64,000 nt of DNA from Cypionkella psychrotolerans (GCF_001294535.1 NZ_LGIC01000086.1:413259-477258); one strand, 5' to 3'. Numbered from the stretch's first letter, positions 35,834-45,268 are shown. Notes: generated by a model not told the origin, from the sequence alone. Program-made: numbers and translations.

Positions 35834-36637
35834 TCAGGCAAAGAAACAACCGACCGTGCCCAAGGGGCCAAAGTCCGCCAGAATGGTGTCACCGTGCCGC
35901 GCCTCAATCGGGCGGATGAACGACCCCGAAAGCACGATCTGCCCCGCCTCGATGCGCTGACCATACTGCGTCAGACGATTGGCCAGCCACGCAATACCGC
36001 GCGCTGGTTGGTTCAACACCCCCGCGCCAAGCCCCGTTTCCTCAACCTCGGCATTGCGCATCACAATCGCCCCGGCCCAGCGCGGATCAAAACTATCCGG
36101 CCGCATCGCCCGCCCGCCCGTGACGATGCCCGCATTGGCGGCATTGTCGGAAATCGTATCAACGATGGTGCGAGGTTTGCCGGATGCAGGGTCCACGCGC
36201 AGAATGCGGGTGTCCAAAATCTCCAACGCGGGCAGGATGTAATCGGTGGCGTTCAGCACATCCGTCACCGAAACCCCCGGACCTTGCAGCGGCGCTTTCA
36301 GCACAAAGGCCAATTCAGCCTCGATCCTTGGCTGGATAAACCGATCCGCCGCAATCGTCGCACCATCCTCAAACACCATATCATCCAGCAGCACGCCGGA
36401 ATCCGGGGTGGTGATGTTCAACGCATATTGCATCGCCTTCGAGGTCAGTCCGATCTTCCAACCAATCGTGCGACGCCCCTCGGCATGACGCTGCGCCACA
36501 TAGGCGGCTTGCACCGCATAGGCATCATCCATCGTCATCGCCGGATGTAACAGCGACAGCAGACCGGTCTGCACTCGGGTTTTCTCTGCCGCAACAAGCC
36601 GTGTGGCGGCCGCGTCAATCTCAGGTTTCGACAGCAT
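35834..36637 (-). CDS. hpaH: HpaH, 2-oxohept-4-ene-1,7-dioate hydratase
   Basis: A 267-residue hydratase that adds water to 2-oxohept-4-ene-1,7-dioate to give 4-hydroxy-2-oxoheptanedioate. It is of the 2-keto-4-pentenoate hydratase/FAH fold: GRRTIGWKIGLTSKAMQ near residue 55, the metal-binding IEAELAFVLKAPL, and a late GVLNQPARGIAWLANRL. Length is normal. Its start touches the stop of the hpaG gene (TGATG). It sits between hpaG and hpaI in pathway order. Confidence 0.92.
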   Translation of the reverse strand: MLSKPEIDAAATRLVAAEKTRVQTGLLSLLHPAMTMDDAYAVQAAYVAQRHAEGRRTIGWKIGLTSKAMQYALNITTPDSGVLLDDMVFEDGATIAADRFIQPRIEAELAFVLKAPLQGPGVSVTDVLNATDYILPALEILDTRILRVDPASGKPRTIVDTISDNAANAGIVTGGRAMRPDSFDPRWAGAIVMRNAEVEETGLGAGVLNQPARGIAWLANRLTQYGQRIEAGQIVLSGSFIRPIEARHGDTILADFGPLGTVGCFFA

Positions 36638-37497
36638 CAGAGAACCTCGTCGGCGATGGTGTTGCGCAGAATACCAATGCCATCGGCCTCAACCTCCACC
36701 ACATCGCCGGGCTTCAGCCAGATCGGCGGATCAAACCGCGCCCCCGCCCCGGTGGGGGTGCCGCAGACAATCACATCTCCCGGCACCAAAGTGGTGAAGG
36801 TTGAAATGTAGGCGATGATCTGCCGGAAGCCAAACGTCATCCGGCTGGTGCGATCGCTCTGCCGCACCTCGCCATTCACCTGGGTTTGCAGGGCAATGTC
36901 CGCCAGTTGCGCCTCATCCGTAAAAGGCACGATCCACGGCCCAATAGAACCGGAGCGGTCCCAGTTCTTGCCCTGCGTGACGTTGAACTTGGCATGACGC
37001 ACCCAGTCGCGGATGGTGCCTTCGTTGCACAGGGTCAGCGCCGCGATATGGCCCAAAGCATCGGTCTCGGCAATCCTGCGACCGCCCTTGCCGATAACAA
37101 TCGTCACCTCGCCCTCATAATCCAACTGCGGGCTTTCCGGCGGGCGTATCAGCGGTTGACCATGCCCGGTGAACGAGCGCGCAAAGCGCGGGAACAGCGA
37201 CATATACGGCGGATTTTCCTGGCCATCCTTATATTCTGCATTGCGGTCCGGAAAGTTGACCCCGACGCAAAGGATTTTTTCCGGCTTCGGGATCGGGATT
37301 TGAAAGGTGATGTCCGCCAAGGCGATTTCGGGGCTCAGCGCGGCAGCCATATCCGTCAAGCGCGGCAACGCGCCGTGTTCGATCACCTCGCGCAAGCTCG
37401 GCATGTCAGGATGGCGTGCGGATAGCGGGATGACACCCGCATCGGTGATCGCCCCCCATGCTGCGAGGCCTTGATGTGTGTAACTGGAAAATCTCAT
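36637..37497 (-). CDS. hpaG: HpaG-like FAH-family isomerase/decarboxylase (single domain)
   Basis: A 286-residue fumarylacetoacetate-hydrolase-family protein. In this operon its role should be decarboxylation of 5-oxopent-3-ene-1,2,5-tricarboxylate and/or isomerisation of the resulting hydroxyheptadienedioate. Family motifs: ILCVGVNFPDRNAEY, metal ligands in DYEGEVTIVIGKGG, and GDVIVCGTPTGAG. The enterobacterial HpaG is a tandem protein of about 430 residues, so here one domain must do both steps or a partner lies elsewhere. The ATG at 37497 overlaps the hpaD stop (ATGA); the frame is open upstream but that part lies inside hpaD. Confidence 0.85.
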   Translation of the reverse strand: MRFSSYTHQGLAAWGAITDAGVIPLSARHPDMPSLREVIEHGALPRLTDMAAALSPEIALADITFQIPIPKPEKILCVGVNFPDRNAEYKDGQENPPYMSLFPRFARSFTGHGQPLIRPPESPQLDYEGEVTIVIGKGGRRIAETDALGHIAALTLCNEGTIRDWVRHAKFNVTQGKNWDRSGSIGPWIVPFTDEAQLADIALQTQVNGEVRQSDRTSRMTFGFRQIIAYISTFTTLVPGDVIVCGTPTGAGARFDPPIWLKPGDVVEVEADGIGILRNTIADEVL

Positions 37498-38474
37498 GGT
37501 GCGATGATCGGTTGGGCGGCCAGCACAGCCTCTGTCGTCGCTATACCAGAAAATAGCGAGCCATGCTCGAACCAGCTTCTTGGCGCAGGCGCGCCCCAAA
37601 GAGTCTGGCGTTGCGGGTCTTTCAGATCCCATTTAATCGGTTCCAGATCAGGATCAACCGTCTGATAATCCGAGCAATAAATCTCGGTGCGGTGGCCATC
37701 TGGATCAAGGATATACAGGAAAAACGCGTTGGAAATGCCATGCCGTCCCGGCCCGCGCTCGATATTGGCAACATAGCCCGTCGTCGCCATCAGATCGAGA
37801 AGATCAATGATGTTCATCGGTGTCGGCACCCAGAATGCAAGATGGTGCAGGCGCGGGCCACGGCCATTGGTGAAGGCCATATCATGCACCCCGCCCTTGC
37901 GGTGCATCCATGCCGCCCACAGCTTTTTGCTTGCGGCGTCCTCGGTATATTCCGTCACCCGGAAGCCAAAGGAATTGTAGAACGCAACCGAGGCATCGAC
38001 ATCAGGGCTAAAGCAGTTGAAATGATCAATGCGCAGTGGTTTGACGCCATGGTAAAGCGCATATTTCTGATGGATCGGGGCCAAACGGTCCATCTTCGCG
38101 TAGAATTCCAACGGAATCCCATGCGGATCTGCCGTGCGTAAAGTGCGACCCATGAACGGGCGCTCCACCCATGCCACCGGCAAACCCTGTTCCGCGAAGA
38201 ACGTATAAGCGGCGTCGAGATCGGCCTCGGCATAGACCTTGAAGCCTAGCACATTAACCGCTGCCGCATCCGACTTTCGCAGGATCACGCAATGATGGCC
38301 ACGTTCCTCCATCGCACGCAGATAGATCGCATCGGCATCCTCATGGGTGATTTGCAGGCCAAGCAGATCGGCGTAGAATGCCCGGCTGGCGGCCAGATTT
38401 TTGACGGCAAGCTCAACGTGGCTCAGACGAATGACGTTGAACGCCGGATACAGCACGGGGCTGGGAACGGGCAT
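37494..38474 (-). CDS. hpaD: HpaD, homoprotocatechuate 2,3-dioxygenase
   Basis: A 326-residue extradiol ring-cleavage dioxygenase of the type I (vicinal oxygen chelate) family. It opens 3,4-dihydroxyphenylacetate between C2 and C3. Two glyoxalase-like halves are seen: the N-terminal VIRLSHVELAVKNLAASRAFY, and the catalytic half with LRIDHFNCF (His), LHHLAFWVP (His) and HRTEIYCSDY (Glu), the 2-His-1-carboxylate triad for Fe or Mn. It resembles the actinobacterial HPCD enzymes rather than the unrelated enteric HpaD fold. ATG 38474 has GGGAGGAAG just upstream. It overlaps the next gene by 4 bases. Confidence 0.92.
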   Translation of the reverse strand: MPVPSPVLYPAFNVIRLSHVELAVKNLAASRAFYADLLGLQITHEDADAIYLRAMEERGHHCVILRKSDAAAVNVLGFKVYAEADLDAAYTFFAEQGLPVAWVERPFMGRTLRTADPHGIPLEFYAKMDRLAPIHQKYALYHGVKPLRIDHFNCFSPDVDASVAFYNSFGFRVTEYTEDAASKKLWAAWMHRKGGVHDMAFTNGRGPRLHHLAFWVPTPMNIIDLLDLMATTGYVANIERGPGRHGISNAFFLYILDPDGHRTEIYCSDYQTVDPDLEPIKWDLKDPQRQTLWGAPAPRSWFEHGSLFSGIATTEAVLAAQPIIAP

Positions 38475-38506
38475 TTTCTTCCTCCCTGGAAGCAATTATT
38501 GTGGTG

Positions 38507-40024
38507 TCAGCCGCCAAGTTTCGGAATGGCGTGGGCTTGGGTAGCAAAGGCTATATTCTTGGTTTCCATGTAGAAATCGAACGACCACTCCGCGCCGTCG
38601 CGGCCGATCCCCGAATTCTTCACCCCACCAAACGGCGCGGCCAGATGGCGGACGTTTTCCGAGTTCACCCAGATCATCCCGGCTTCCAGCGCATCGGTAA
38701 AGCGGAAGGCGCGGGTGACATCCGATGTCCACAGATAGCCGGTCAGCCCGTATTGTACATCATTGGCAATAGCCAAGGCCTCGGCCTCATCCGTGAACGG
38801 AATGGCCGTCAGCACCGGTCCAAAGATTTCCTCCTGCGCGATCCGCATCTGATTGTGCGCGCCGGTAAACAGCGTCGGGCTGACATAACAGCCACCCCCC
38901 GGCCCTGCGAACTTCGCACCACCTGCGGCCACGGTGGCTCCTTCGGCTTTGCCAATCTCGATATACTCCAGCACCTTGGCTTCATGCACTGGATGGATCA
39001 GCGGGCCGATCACCGTCTTGGGGTCCAGCGGATGCCCCACCACGATCCGCTTCGCCTTCTCAGCCACCATCGCGGTGAACTGATCATAAATCGAAGCCTC
39101 CACCAGCAGGCGCGAAGACGACGTACAACGCTCGCCGTTCAGCGAGTAAATCATGAACACCGCAGCATCTACCGCTCGCTCCAGATCAGCATCGGCGAAC
39201 ACGATCACCGGGTTCTTGCCGCCCAATTCAAAATGCACCCGCTTCAGCGTATCCGCGCCCTGCTTCATGATCATCGACCCGGTGCGGGACTCACCCACAA
39301 AGCCAATCGCCTTGATATCGGGATGCTCGGTCAAAGCCCGCCCCGCATCCTCGCCAAACCCGTTCACCAGATTCCACACCCCGGCAGGCAGGCCCGCACT
39401 TTGAGCAATCTCCACCAGCAACCGCGCCGACAAAGGCGAGAATTCGGCGGGCTTATGTACCACCGTGCAACCTGCAGCCAGTGCCGGAGCGATCTTCCAC
39501 GTCGAGAGCATGAACGGCGTGTTCCACGGCGTGATGATGCCCACCGGACCGATCGGCGTGCGGGTGGTCATGTTGACCTGCCCCTTGGCGCGCAGGGTCT
39601 GACCATCGCGGGCCTTGGGGGCAAGATCGGCGAAATAACGGAAATTCTCGGCCCCGCGCAGCGCCGCCTTCGACATGAAGCGAATGGATTGCCCGGTGTC
39701 CATCGCCTCGACAAAAGCGATCTCCTCGGCGCGCGCCTCAATCGCATCGGCGATCTTGTGCAGCAGCGCCTTGCGGGCTTCGCCATCCATCGCCCGCCAC
39801 CCCGGAAACGCGGCCTTCGCCGCCGCGGCCGCCTGTGCCACATCCGCCGCCTTGCCATGCGCAACCCGCGCCAGAGGCTTCAGATCGACAGGGGAAATGA
39901 TTTCAAACGTCTCGCCGTCCAACGCGGGCACAGCCTTGCCATTGATGTGGTTCAGCACGCCTTCGCTGCGGAACCGCGCCAGATAGTCGTCAGCGCGGGC
40001 AATATTGGTATTTAGATCAGACAT
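38507..40024 (-). CDS. hpaE: HpaE, 5-carboxymethyl-2-hydroxymuconate semialdehyde dehydrogenase
   Basis: A 505-residue aldehyde dehydrogenase that oxidises the ring-cleavage product to 5-carboxymethyl-2-hydroxymuconate with NAD. It has IITPWNTPFMLSTWK, the catalytic Glu in FELGGKNPVIVFADAD, the catalytic Cys in LNGERCTSSSRLLVE and EEIFGPVLTAIPF. Length is typical. It lies 9 bases after hpaF and 32 before hpaD, second in the operon. General ALDH motifs alone would not give the substrate; operon context does. Confidence 0.93.
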   Translation of the reverse strand: MSDLNTNIARADDYLARFRSEGVLNHINGKAVPALDGETFEIISPVDLKPLARVAHGKAADVAQAAAAAKAAFPGWRAMDGEARKALLHKIADAIEARAEEIAFVEAMDTGQSIRFMSKAALRGAENFRYFADLAPKARDGQTLRAKGQVNMTTRTPIGPVGIITPWNTPFMLSTWKIAPALAAGCTVVHKPAEFSPLSARLLVEIAQSAGLPAGVWNLVNGFGEDAGRALTEHPDIKAIGFVGESRTGSMIMKQGADTLKRVHFELGGKNPVIVFADADLERAVDAAVFMIYSLNGERCTSSSRLLVEASIYDQFTAMVAEKAKRIVVGHPLDPKTVIGPLIHPVHEAKVLEYIEIGKAEGATVAAGGAKFAGPGGGCYVSPTLFTGAHNQMRIAQEEIFGPVLTAIPFTDEAEALAIANDVQYGLTGYLWTSDVTRAFRFTDALEAGMIWVNSENVRHLAAPFGGVKNSGIGRDGAEWSFDFYMETKNIAFATQAHAIPKLGG

Positions 40025-40033
40025 GTCGGTGCC

Positions 40034-40420
40034 CTATTTTGCGCGCAGGCGCGGATGGATGGCGTTTTTCTTCCAGCTGAGCACTGGGTCGAGCTCGGAA
40101 ATATCCAGCGTCAACGCGAAATGGGGTGTCCCAAACAGCGGCGCAAAATGCGCGGCTGCCGCGGCAAAGATCATCTCCCCCGCCCGCGCCTTGTCAGCCG
40201 CATTGCGCCCCGCCCCAATCCGCATTCGTAGATCGGCAAAGGCGTTTTCCGGCAACAAATCCGCAACCGCATAGTCCTCACACCGTACGGCGCGCACCCG
40301 GATCGCGCCCAACTCGAACAAACCCGTCGCCAAAATCGCCGCATGAAGCGCCCGGCAAAGCCCCGCCATATCGGTGTTGCTGTCAAGATTAGCGGAATAC
40401 TCGATGGTCAGATGCGGCAC
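40034..40420 (-). CDS. hpaF: HpaF, 5-carboxymethyl-2-hydroxymuconate isomerase
   Basis: A 128-residue isomerase of the tautomerase superfamily (CHMI). After Met removal the protein starts PHLTIEYSANLD, giving the N-terminal Pro that is the catalytic base. The start is the GTG at 40420, with GGGGGAG 4 to 5 bases upstream. This fits the family length of about 126, while the frame is open much further and would hide the Pro. An out-of-frame ATG overlaps this GTG. It is first in the hpa operon, and a TTAAC/GTTAA dyad lies 24 bases upstream. Confidence 0.88.
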   Translation of the reverse strand: MPHLTIEYSANLDSNTDMAGLCRALHAAILATGLFELGAIRVRAVRCEDYAVADLLPENAFADLRMRIGAGRNAADKARAGEMIFAAAAAHFAPLFGTPHFALTLDISELDPVLSWKKNAIHPRLRAK

Positions 40421-40443
40421 ATCACTCCCCCCCCCTATTATCA

Positions 40444-40455
40444 TTAACACGTTAA
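40444..40455. promoter_or_regulatory. Candidate MarR/HpaR-type operator upstream of hpaF
   Basis: TTAAC (40444-40448) and GTTAA (40451-40455) form a dyad with a 2-base spacer, 23 bases before the hpaF GTG. The spacing and AT-rich core are like operators of MarR-family repressors, the class to which HpaR belongs. It also lies in the intergenic region shared with the arsenic operon, 147 bases from its start. Confidence 0.5.
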
Positions 40456-40601
40456 GTAGTAACCTTGCCACTGTCAAGCCCACGCTGCGGCTTGACCGCG
40501 CGGTTTTTTCCCTGTCGGTGATTCTCTCCCAAAGCCACGTCAGGCCCAACCGTTACAAAAGCTTCACTTGGCACCTCTCATATTTCCAGTATTCTCGAAC
40601 T

Positions 40602-41423
40602 ATGGAATCAAAATTGATCACCCAGGCTTTTGCCACCCTCGGCCACCCCGGACGCCTCGCAGTGTTTCGCCTGCTGATGCGCTTTGCGCCGCAGGGCGTG
40701 CGGCCAACCGAAATTGCCGAAGCCTTGCAGATGAAGCCAAACACCCTGTCTCACCATCTGTCAGAGTTGGAGCAAGCCCGCCTGATCAGCGCGCAGCGCC
40801 AAGGCCGATCATTGTTCTACAGCATCCGGCTCGATCAAGTCTCGGCACTGGTTGGCTATCTGGTCATCGACGCAGGCCGAAACCGCCCTGAGATCACTGA
40901 CCCCCTTTTCAACCCCATGGAGACGGACATGGCCAATCGCCCTTGGAACATTCTGTTCATCTGTTCAGGCAATTCTGCCCGCTCGATCTTTGCCGAGGCT
41001 CTGTTGAATGATATTGGCCAAGGCCGCTTCCGGGCCTATTCTGCTGGCACGAAGCCAGGCACGCAGTTGAACCCCTTCGCCATCGAGGTTCTGGCACGGG
41101 CTGGTTTGGATGTCTCAACCCTGCGCTCCAAACATGTCTCCGAGTTCGAGACGGCAGAGGCGCCCAAAATGGATTTCGTGTTCACCGTTTGCGATCAGGC
41201 CGCGGCAGAGGAATGTGCGCCTTGGCCGGGTCAGCCGATGACCGCGCATTGGGGTCTGCCCGATCCGGTCAAAGCCACGGGGACAGATGCCGAAAAGGCT
41301 TTGGCCTTCGCCGATGTTTTCGCAAGCCTGCGCCGCCGGATTCTGGCTTTCACCGCCCTGCCTTTTGCGGAACTTGAGAAAATCGCGCTGCAACAGCAGC
41401 TTGACACCATAGGAAGGCAATAG
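40602..41423 (+). CDS. ArsR-type repressor fused to LMW-phosphatase-type arsenate reductase
   Basis: A 273-residue two-domain protein. Residues 1-105 are an ArsR winged helix (RPTEIAEALQMKPNTLSHHLSELEQARLI). Residues 110-273 are a low-molecular-weight phosphatase/ArsC fold with the loop CSGNSARS, a second Cys in VFTVCDQ and the acid Asp in GLPDPVK. ArsC reduces arsenate to arsenite using its cysteines. The repressor part has no cysteine at all, so the classic ELCVCDL arsenite site is missing. A GGAG at 40919-40922, 6 bases before an in-frame ATG at 40929, could also yield a free ArsC. It is 3 bases before a GAPDH gene and arsJ. Confidence 0.88.
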   Translation: MESKLITQAFATLGHPGRLAVFRLLMRFAPQGVRPTEIAEALQMKPNTLSHHLSELEQARLISAQRQGRSLFYSIRLDQVSALVGYLVIDAGRNRPEITDPLFNPMETDMANRPWNILFICSGNSARSIFAEALLNDIGQGRFRAYSAGTKPGTQLNPFAIEVLARAGLDVSTLRSKHVSEFETAEAPKMDFVFTVCDQAAAEECAPWPGQPMTAHWGLPDPVKATGTDAEKALAFADVFASLRRRILAFTALPFAELEKIALQQQLDTIGRQ

Positions 41424-41426
41424 CCC

Positions 41427-42437
41427 ATGCCCCGCATCGCCCTCAATGGCCTTGGCCGAATTGGCAAACTTGCCCTGCGCGATTTGATTGACACCGGCTC
41501 GGGCGGCGAGATCGTCTTGATCAACGACCCTGTCGGTGAACCAGAACAACATGCGCTGCTGATGGAATTTGATTCGGTGCATGGCCGCTGGCCGCGCGCG
41601 ATTTCCTATGATGCCGACAGCCTGACTTTGGCCGGGCACCAGATCCGCCTCACCCAAGCCAGACGCATCGAGGATTTGCTGCTGGCCGAGGTGGCGATTG
41701 ATCTGGTGATCGACTGCACGGGCGTGTTCAAGACGGCGGCAAAGATGGCCCCCTATTATGCGGCAGGGGTGAAAAAAGTGGTAGTGTCCGCCCCAGTCAA
41801 GGACGAAACCGCCCTGAACCTTGTTTTTGGCGTAAACCATCACCTCTATGACCCCGCCCAACACAACCTGATCACGGCGGCCAGTTGCACCACCAACTGC
41901 CTCGCCCCGGTGGTCAAGGTGATCCACGAAGCCATCGGCATCCGGCATGGTTCGATCACCACCATCCATGATGTGACCAACACCCAAACCATTGTCGACC
42001 GTCCCGCCAAAGATATGCGCCGCGCCCGCTCGGCCCTGATGAACCTGATCCCAACCAGCACCGGATCGGCCACCGCGATCACGCTGATTTACCCGGAACT
42101 GAAGGGCCGCTTGAATGGCCATGCCGTGCGGGTGCCGCTGCTGAACGCCTCACTCACCGATTGCGTGTTTGAAGTGGCGCGCGAGACGACAGTGGAAGAG
42201 GTGAACGCGCTGTTCAAAACCGCCGCTGAAGGCGCATTGCAGGGCATTTTGGGCTACGAGCCCCGCCCTCTCGTCTCAACCGACTACCTAAATGACCCCC
42301 GCTCGGCGATCATTGATGCAGCCTCGACCATGGTGATCAACGGCACGCAGGTGAAGATCTACGCATGGTATGACAACGAATGGGGCTATTCCTGCCGTCT
42401 GGCCGATGTCGTCCGAATGGTGGCGGCCTCGCTATGA
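41427..42437 (+). CDS. ArsJ-associated glyceraldehyde-3-phosphate dehydrogenase
   Basis: A 336-residue GAPDH. NAD-binding start [18 protein letters not shown], the catalytic Cys in [17 protein letters not shown], its His partner in [10 protein letters not shown], and a normal C-terminus ([12 protein letters not shown]). With arsenate in place of phosphate, GAPDH makes 1-arseno-3-phosphoglycerate, the substrate exported by ArsJ. Its position directly after the ArsR-ArsC gene and its ATGA overlap with arsJ show that this copy serves arsenate resistance rather than central glycolysis. Confidence 0.93.
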   Translation: MPRIALNGLGRIGKLALRDLIDTGSGGEIVLINDPVGEPEQHALLMEFDSVHGRWPRAISYDADSLTLAGHQIRLTQARRIEDLLLAEVAIDLVIDCTGVFKTAAKMAPYYAAGVKKVVVSAPVKDETALNLVFGVNHHLYDPAQHNLITAASCTTNCLAPVVKVIHEAIGIRHGSITTIHDVTNTQTIVDRPAKDMRRARSALMNLIPTSTGSATAITLIYPELKGRLNGHAVRVPLLNASLTDCVFEVARETTVEEVNALFKTAAEGALQGILGYEPRPLVSTDYLNDPRSAIIDAASTMVINGTQVKIYAWYDNEWGYSCRLADVVRMVAASL

Positions 42438-43684
42438 CTGACCAAGCCAACGGCCTGCGCGCCTATGCGGCAGTGACGGCGGCCTATTGGGCCTTCATGC
42501 TGTCGGATGGCGCGCTGCGCTTGCTGGTGTTGTTGCATTTCAACGGCTTGGGCTTTTCCCCGATCCAACTGGCGTGGCTGTTCCTGCTTTATGAACTCGC
42601 CGGGGTGATCACCAATCTGTCGGCAGGCTGGCTGGCGGCGCGGTTTGGTCTTGCCACCACGCTGTACCTTGGGCTTGGCCTGCAAATCGCCGCCCTCGCG
42701 GTCCTCGCCCAGCTTGACCCCGCATGGAGCGTTGCGGCCTCGGTCACTTTCGTAATGGCGGTTCAGGGCGCCTCTGGCGTTGCCAAAGATCTGGCCAAGA
42801 TGTCGTCGAAATCAGCGGTCAAGGTGTTGGCCCCTAAGGGCGAGGGCGTGCTGTTTCGCTGGGTGGCCATTCTGACCGGATCAAAGAACGCGGTGAAGGG
42901 CCTTGGCTTTTTCATCGGCGCGGCCTTGTTGGGCCTCATTGGCTTCAAAGCGGCAATCTGGGCGATGGCCGCCGTTCTCGCGGTGATCCTGCTGGCCATC
43001 ATCGCCTTTCTGCCGAAAGGACTGCCGGCCGGCCAGAAAGACGCCAAATTCTCGCAGGTCTGGTCCAAGGATGCGCGGATCAATCGCCTCTCACTGGCCC
43101 GGATGTTCTTGTTTGGCGCAAGAGATGTTTGGTTCGTGGTCGGCGTTCCTGTCTATTTCCATGCGGTGCTGTCGGATGGCTCAGCCGATAGCAGCCGATC
43201 CGCGTTCTTTCTGATCGGCGGGTTCATGGCGCTCTGGACCATCGCCTATGGCGCGGTTCAGGCTTTCTCCCCGCAGATATTACGCGTCAAAGACGAGTCA
43301 GAATCGGCCATCACCGCCAAAGCGATACGCTGGGCCGCAGTGCTAACACCCATTCCCTTTACGCTCGCTGCACTCGCCCTGACGGCCCACACGCCCGCGC
43401 TCTGGTTCACGCTGACGCTCGCGTCGGGGTTGTTGCTGTTCGGCTTCGTGTTTGCGGTGAACTCCTCCGTGCATTCCTACCTGATCCTCGCCTTCGCTTC
43501 ATCCGACCGCGTGTCGATGGATGTTGGTTTCTACTACATGGCCAACGCGGCGGGTCGGCTTTTGGGAACCGCATTGTCGGGAATCAGCTATAAAATCGGG
43601 GGTTTGCCATTGTGCCTTGCCACAGCAGGCGTCATGGCCGCGGCCAGTTGGGTCGCTGTACGCAAACTGCGGGCCAGCGCCTAA
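42434..43684 (+). CDS. arsJ: ArsJ, 1-arseno-3-phosphoglycerate efflux permease (MFS)
   Basis: A 416-residue major-facilitator protein with about 12 transmembrane helices. Segments such as [26 protein letters not shown] and [23 protein letters not shown] are like those of ArsJ proteins. It exports the unstable arseno-organic product of the neighbouring GAPDH, which breaks down outside. The start ATG at 42434 overlaps the gapdh stop; an upstream frame extension lies inside gapdh. It is the last gene of the operon, and about 240 bases without a supported gene follow. Confidence 0.92.
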   Translation: MTDQANGLRAYAAVTAAYWAFMLSDGALRLLVLLHFNGLGFSPIQLAWLFLLYELAGVITNLSAGWLAARFGLATTLYLGLGLQIAALAVLAQLDPAWSVAASVTFVMAVQGASGVAKDLAKMSSKSAVKVLAPKGEGVLFRWVAILTGSKNAVKGLGFFIGAALLGLIGFKAAIWAMAAVLAVILLAIIAFLPKGLPAGQKDAKFSQVWSKDARINRLSLARMFLFGARDVWFVVGVPVYFHAVLSDGSADSSRSAFFLIGGFMALWTIAYGAVQAFSPQILRVKDESESAITAKAIRWAAVLTPIPFTLAALALTAHTPALWFTLTLASGLLLFGFVFAVNSSVHSYLILAFASSDRVSMDVGFYYMANAAGRLLGTALSGISYKIGGLPLCLATAGVMAAASWVAVRKLRASA

Positions 43685-43924
43685 ACATGACGACGATTGC
43701 ATGGCCCATGCCCTTCGCTTCCGCAAGCTTGCGCGTCACCCATCTGCCCATCTCGCACGATGGACAACACAACCAAATGGCGATATTATTTTGCGACAAA
43801 ACCAATACCGTTAACGATTTGCCCGACATTTGACAAAATTTGAACTTAGCTTTTTCAATAAGGTTTAGAAAAGTGCCGCGCAGTACTATGCAACCAGAAG
43901 GCGCATAAGGCGAAAGGGATGACA

Positions 43925-44878
43925 ATGAAGATCCTTGCGGTAGACGATGATCCGGTTTTTCTGGGGGTCTTGCTTCCGATGCTCGGCGCACTTGGCAAAG
44001 CCAATGTGACCATCGCGCGCTCGGGCGATGAAGCCTTGTTCAAACTGGCGGACGCGGCTGAGGCATTTGACTGTCTGCTGTTTGACCTCCAGATGCCGGG
44101 CATGAGTGGGATACAACTGTGCAATCATGTGCGCAACTTGCCCGTCTATCGGCGCACACCCATCGTTATGATCACGGCAATGACCGGAAAACGCTTCATA
44201 GATGACGCGTTTGCTGCTGGGGCGACCGACTATATCACCAAGCCGCTTGACCCGATCGACCTGAAAGCCCGCATCGGCATGGCAGAGCGTTTGCTGAAAG
44301 AACGCAGCATCACGGCTTCCCTTGAAAAGAAGTTTGACCAGCGCAGCGACATCATCGCCATTGACGTGGATTTTGACAGCCCGTTCCCGATCCCCGGATT
44401 TGAGCGCGGCGTCGAATATCTTGCGCTTGAAAACTACCTGCTGATGCTGGGAAACAAGCGGATGTACTCCACCGCAGCCTTTGGCATTTCGGTGAAAAAT
44501 GCGCACTTGTTCTTCAAAAAGTCCTCGCCCTTGGGTTTTGTGAACATGCTGGGCGATGTCGCTTCGGCCATCAGTGATGCGGTAAAGTCCGAACAGATGA
44601 TGATGGCCTACGCAGGGGCCGGCAATTTCGTCGCTGTCGTGTCGAACAATCTCTCAACCGAGCGGGTTGAACTGGAGGCGATGATCCAGTCTGGCATCGA
44701 AGATTTCGCCAGCTTTTATGCGGCAGATCGCCTACCCTTACCGCAGATCAAAGTCGGGGATCTGGCGCGCACCTCGTTCTTTGGCCTGTTCAATCCCACA
44801 AGCATCCTTGATCACGCGGTGAATCTTGCCCAATCACGCCAAGACGGAAAACCCAAACCGTGGTGGAGCGCCGCATGA
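43925..44878 (+). CDS. Response regulator with degenerate GGDEF-like output domain
   Basis: A 317-residue protein. The receiver (residues 1-120) has the acidic pair in AVDDDP, the phosphoacceptor Asp in LLFDLQMPGMSG, the Thr in MITAMTG and the Lys in YITKPLDP. The C-terminal half (about 150-300) has the spacing of a GGDEF domain, but where the active loop should be it reads YAGAGNFVAVV, so diguanylate cyclase activity is unlikely. It may act as a binding or scaffold domain. ATG 43925 is preferred because AAAGGG sits 6 bases before it; 43919 is alternative. It overlaps the Hpt gene (ATGA). Confidence 0.75.
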   Translation: MKILAVDDDPVFLGVLLPMLGALGKANVTIARSGDEALFKLADAAEAFDCLLFDLQMPGMSGIQLCNHVRNLPVYRRTPIVMITAMTGKRFIDDAFAAGATDYITKPLDPIDLKARIGMAERLLKERSITASLEKKFDQRSDIIAIDVDFDSPFPIPGFERGVEYLALENYLLMLGNKRMYSTAAFGISVKNAHLFFKKSSPLGFVNMLGDVASAISDAVKSEQMMMAYAGAGNFVAVVSNNLSTERVELEAMIQSGIEDFASFYAADRLPLPQIKVGDLARTSFFGLFNPTSILDHAVNLAQSRQDGKPKPWWSAA

Positions 44879-45249
44879 CCGGATTGCAATACTTTGGCGG
44901 ATCAGCAGGCGGCGGGGCCAATGACATGACGGCGGTGCTAGAACCCGCGCGCGCGATGTTTCGTGGCTTAATTGTTGAACGCATCATGGCCTTTGAAGCC
45001 TATCGCAAGCTTGTCCAGCATGGCGAAAACCCACAGGATGAGATGGCGAAGATTGCCGATATCGCCCATAAAATTTCCGGCGTGGGCGCGACGCTTGGCT
45101 TTTTCAGAACCGGACAACTCGCAGGTGTCTTGGATCGTGCCATCACGGAAAACCTGGCGAAATGTGCCGATCCTGAATATTTCCGGCTCATCGTCGACCC
45201 CATGCTAGAGGCACTTCTGATCGAAATGGAATCCCTGCTCGACGACTAA
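44875..45249 (+). CDS. Hpt-domain phosphotransfer protein
   Basis: A 124-residue helical protein. The segment IADIAHKISGVGATLGF holds the phosphoacceptor His of Hpt domains (HxxKG-like, here HKISG). It would pass phosphate between the receivers of the two hybrid kinases and the response regulators nearby. Its start overlaps the regulator stop by ATGA, so the two are co-translated. It converges on the 806-residue hybrid kinase. Confidence 0.82.
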   Translation: MTGLQYFGGSAGGGANDMTAVLEPARAMFRGLIVERIMAFEAYRKLVQHGENPQDEMAKIADIAHKISGVGATLGFFRTGQLAGVLDRAITENLAKCADPEYFRLIVDPMLEALLIEMESLLDD

Positions 45250-45268
45250 AGCGCAGCATATGCTTGCC

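Noticed and set aside
38501..40015. A 504-codon plus-strand frame opposite hpaE
   Set aside because: It lies antisense to an intact aldehyde dehydrogenase with all catalytic motifs; the antisense product has a shadow-like composition.
43687..43833. A 48-codon ORF after arsJ
   Set aside because: It lacks a ribosome site, is low in coding character and overlaps the likely promoter region of the response regulator.
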